From positions 682,001-746,000 of the forward strand of contig OY969722.1 in NCBI GenBank assembly GCA_963702165.1: a stretch of 64,000 nt of DNA. Direction: 5' to 3'. Below the pieces are notes generated by a model. It was not told the DNA's origin. It worked only from the letters and a program-made list of their open reading frames with translations, and made no database searches. Of the stretch, positions 63,574 to 64,000 are shown in pieces. The translations under genes and the position numbers were made by a program. Each line of letters starts with the position of its first letter. Position 1 is the first letter of the stretch. The DNA comes from Terrimesophilobacter sp963702165. Lineage in GTDB: Bacteria > Actinomycetota > Actinomycetes > Actinomycetales > Microbacteriaceae.

Positions 63574-64000
63574 ATGAAGCAGCCGATCCAGCCGCCGCGC
63601 ACCGCGCCAGAGCGCGTCATGCTGCTCTGGTGCCCGGACTGGCCGGTGATCGCCGCCATCCGCACGCACGGGCTGAAACCGGATGCCCGGATCGCGCTGA
63701 TCGAATCCGGTCGAGTGTACGCGTGCTCGGCCACCGCGCGCGCCGAGGGTGTCAAGCGCGGCCTCAAGCTGCGTGAGGCGCAAGCTCGCTGCCCCGACCT
63801 CATCGTGCAGCCCTACCGTGCCGACGAGGATGCCCGCGCCTTCGAACCCGTACTGACCGCCATCGAGGAGGCCATGCCGGGCGTGCAGCCGCTGCGGCCA
63901 GGGGTGTGCGCCATCCGCTCCCGCGGCCCAGCCCAGTTCTACGGCAGCGAGGAAGAGGCCGCGCTCTGGCTGCTCGACCACGTCGACGCGCTCGGCGTCC
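63574..64000 (+). CDS. imuB: Y-family DNA polymerase-like protein ImuB, N-terminal part
   Basis: The first 142 codons of a Y-family polymerase homologue run off the window end. RVMLLWCPDWPVIAAIRTHG replaces the usual DxD catalytic start, as in ImuB, which lacks the acidic active site. It continues with ACSATARAEGVKRGLKLREA, QARCPDLIVQPYRADEDARA and CAIRSRGPAQFYGSEEEAAL. ImuB links ImuA' and DnaE2 to the sliding clamp. Start with GGTGG upstream. Confidence 0.88.
   Translation, partial: MKQPIQPPRTAPERVMLLWCPDWPVIAAIRTHGLKPDARIALIESGRVYACSATARAEGVKRGLKLREAQARCPDLIVQPYRADEDARAFEPVLTAIEEAMPGVQPLRPGVCAIRSRGPAQFYGSEEEAALWLLDHVDALGV

Overview
The window is high-GC DNA from an actinobacterium, most likely a member of the Microbacteriaceae. 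The evidence is a mycothiol-synthesis ligase (MshC), the PafB/PafC regulator pair, a Tat–HelY–Lnt gene string, GTG/TTG starts, and abundant 4-base ATGA/GTGA gene overlaps. I cannot name the genus from the sequence alone.

Layout. (1) 1–13.6 kb is conserved housekeeping DNA. A minus-strand operon runs HAD phosphatase, trmI, FKBP lipoprotein, pafB, pafC, tatA, tatC, helY, lnt. It is followed by a PAC2 gene, a repeat-rich gap, and a second minus-strand string: M20 peptidase, uppP, mshC. Several of these core genes carry frameshifts; those in 9.5–13.6 kb carry so many that base-calling or assembly error is the likeliest cause. (2) 13.7–15.1 kb is tRNA-Leu(GAG) with an intact IS481-family element inserted at its 3' end, flanked by a 15-bp target duplication that rebuilds the tRNA terminus. 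(3) 15.1–41.6 kb is accessory: small membrane proteins, a DUF2510–HIRAN membrane protein, three ABC exporter modules (lipoprotein + adaptor + MacB fusion; PadR + ATPase + FtsX permease; ATPase + large permease), four intact ECF sigma factors each next to a membrane partner gene, and lipoproteins. (4) 39.9–52.6 kb is metabolic and detoxification cargo: nitrilase, Na+/H+ antiporter, hydroxynitrile-lyase-like cupin, MarR + lactonase-like hydrolase, zinc alcohol dehydrogenase, YCII protein, APH-like kinase, LCP cell-wall ligase, aldo/keto reductase, and an internally deleted ECF module. Several truncated genes are mixed in. (5) 52.6–64 kb holds a candidate small RNA with terminator, a D-amino-acid dehydrogenase-like oxidoreductase, Cys-rich lipoproteins, small membrane proteins, and the SOS mutasome genes imuA' and imuB. 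These two are split by about 4.7 kb containing a fourth ABC exporter operon. Each has its own LexA-type box.

How it works together. The accessory half repeats two themes. One is an ECF sigma factor translationally coupled or adjacent to a one-pass membrane or secreted partner. The other is a MacB/FtsX-type ABC exporter, sometimes with a peptidoglycan-binding adaptor, lying near a lipoprotein from a paralogous Cys-patterned family. My inference is an envelope sensing and export repertoire built by repeated duplication and now partly decaying. Short GC-rich dispersed repeats sit at the broken ends of several truncated genes. The lipoprotein family plus its ABC partners is the best candidate for an undescribed system here.
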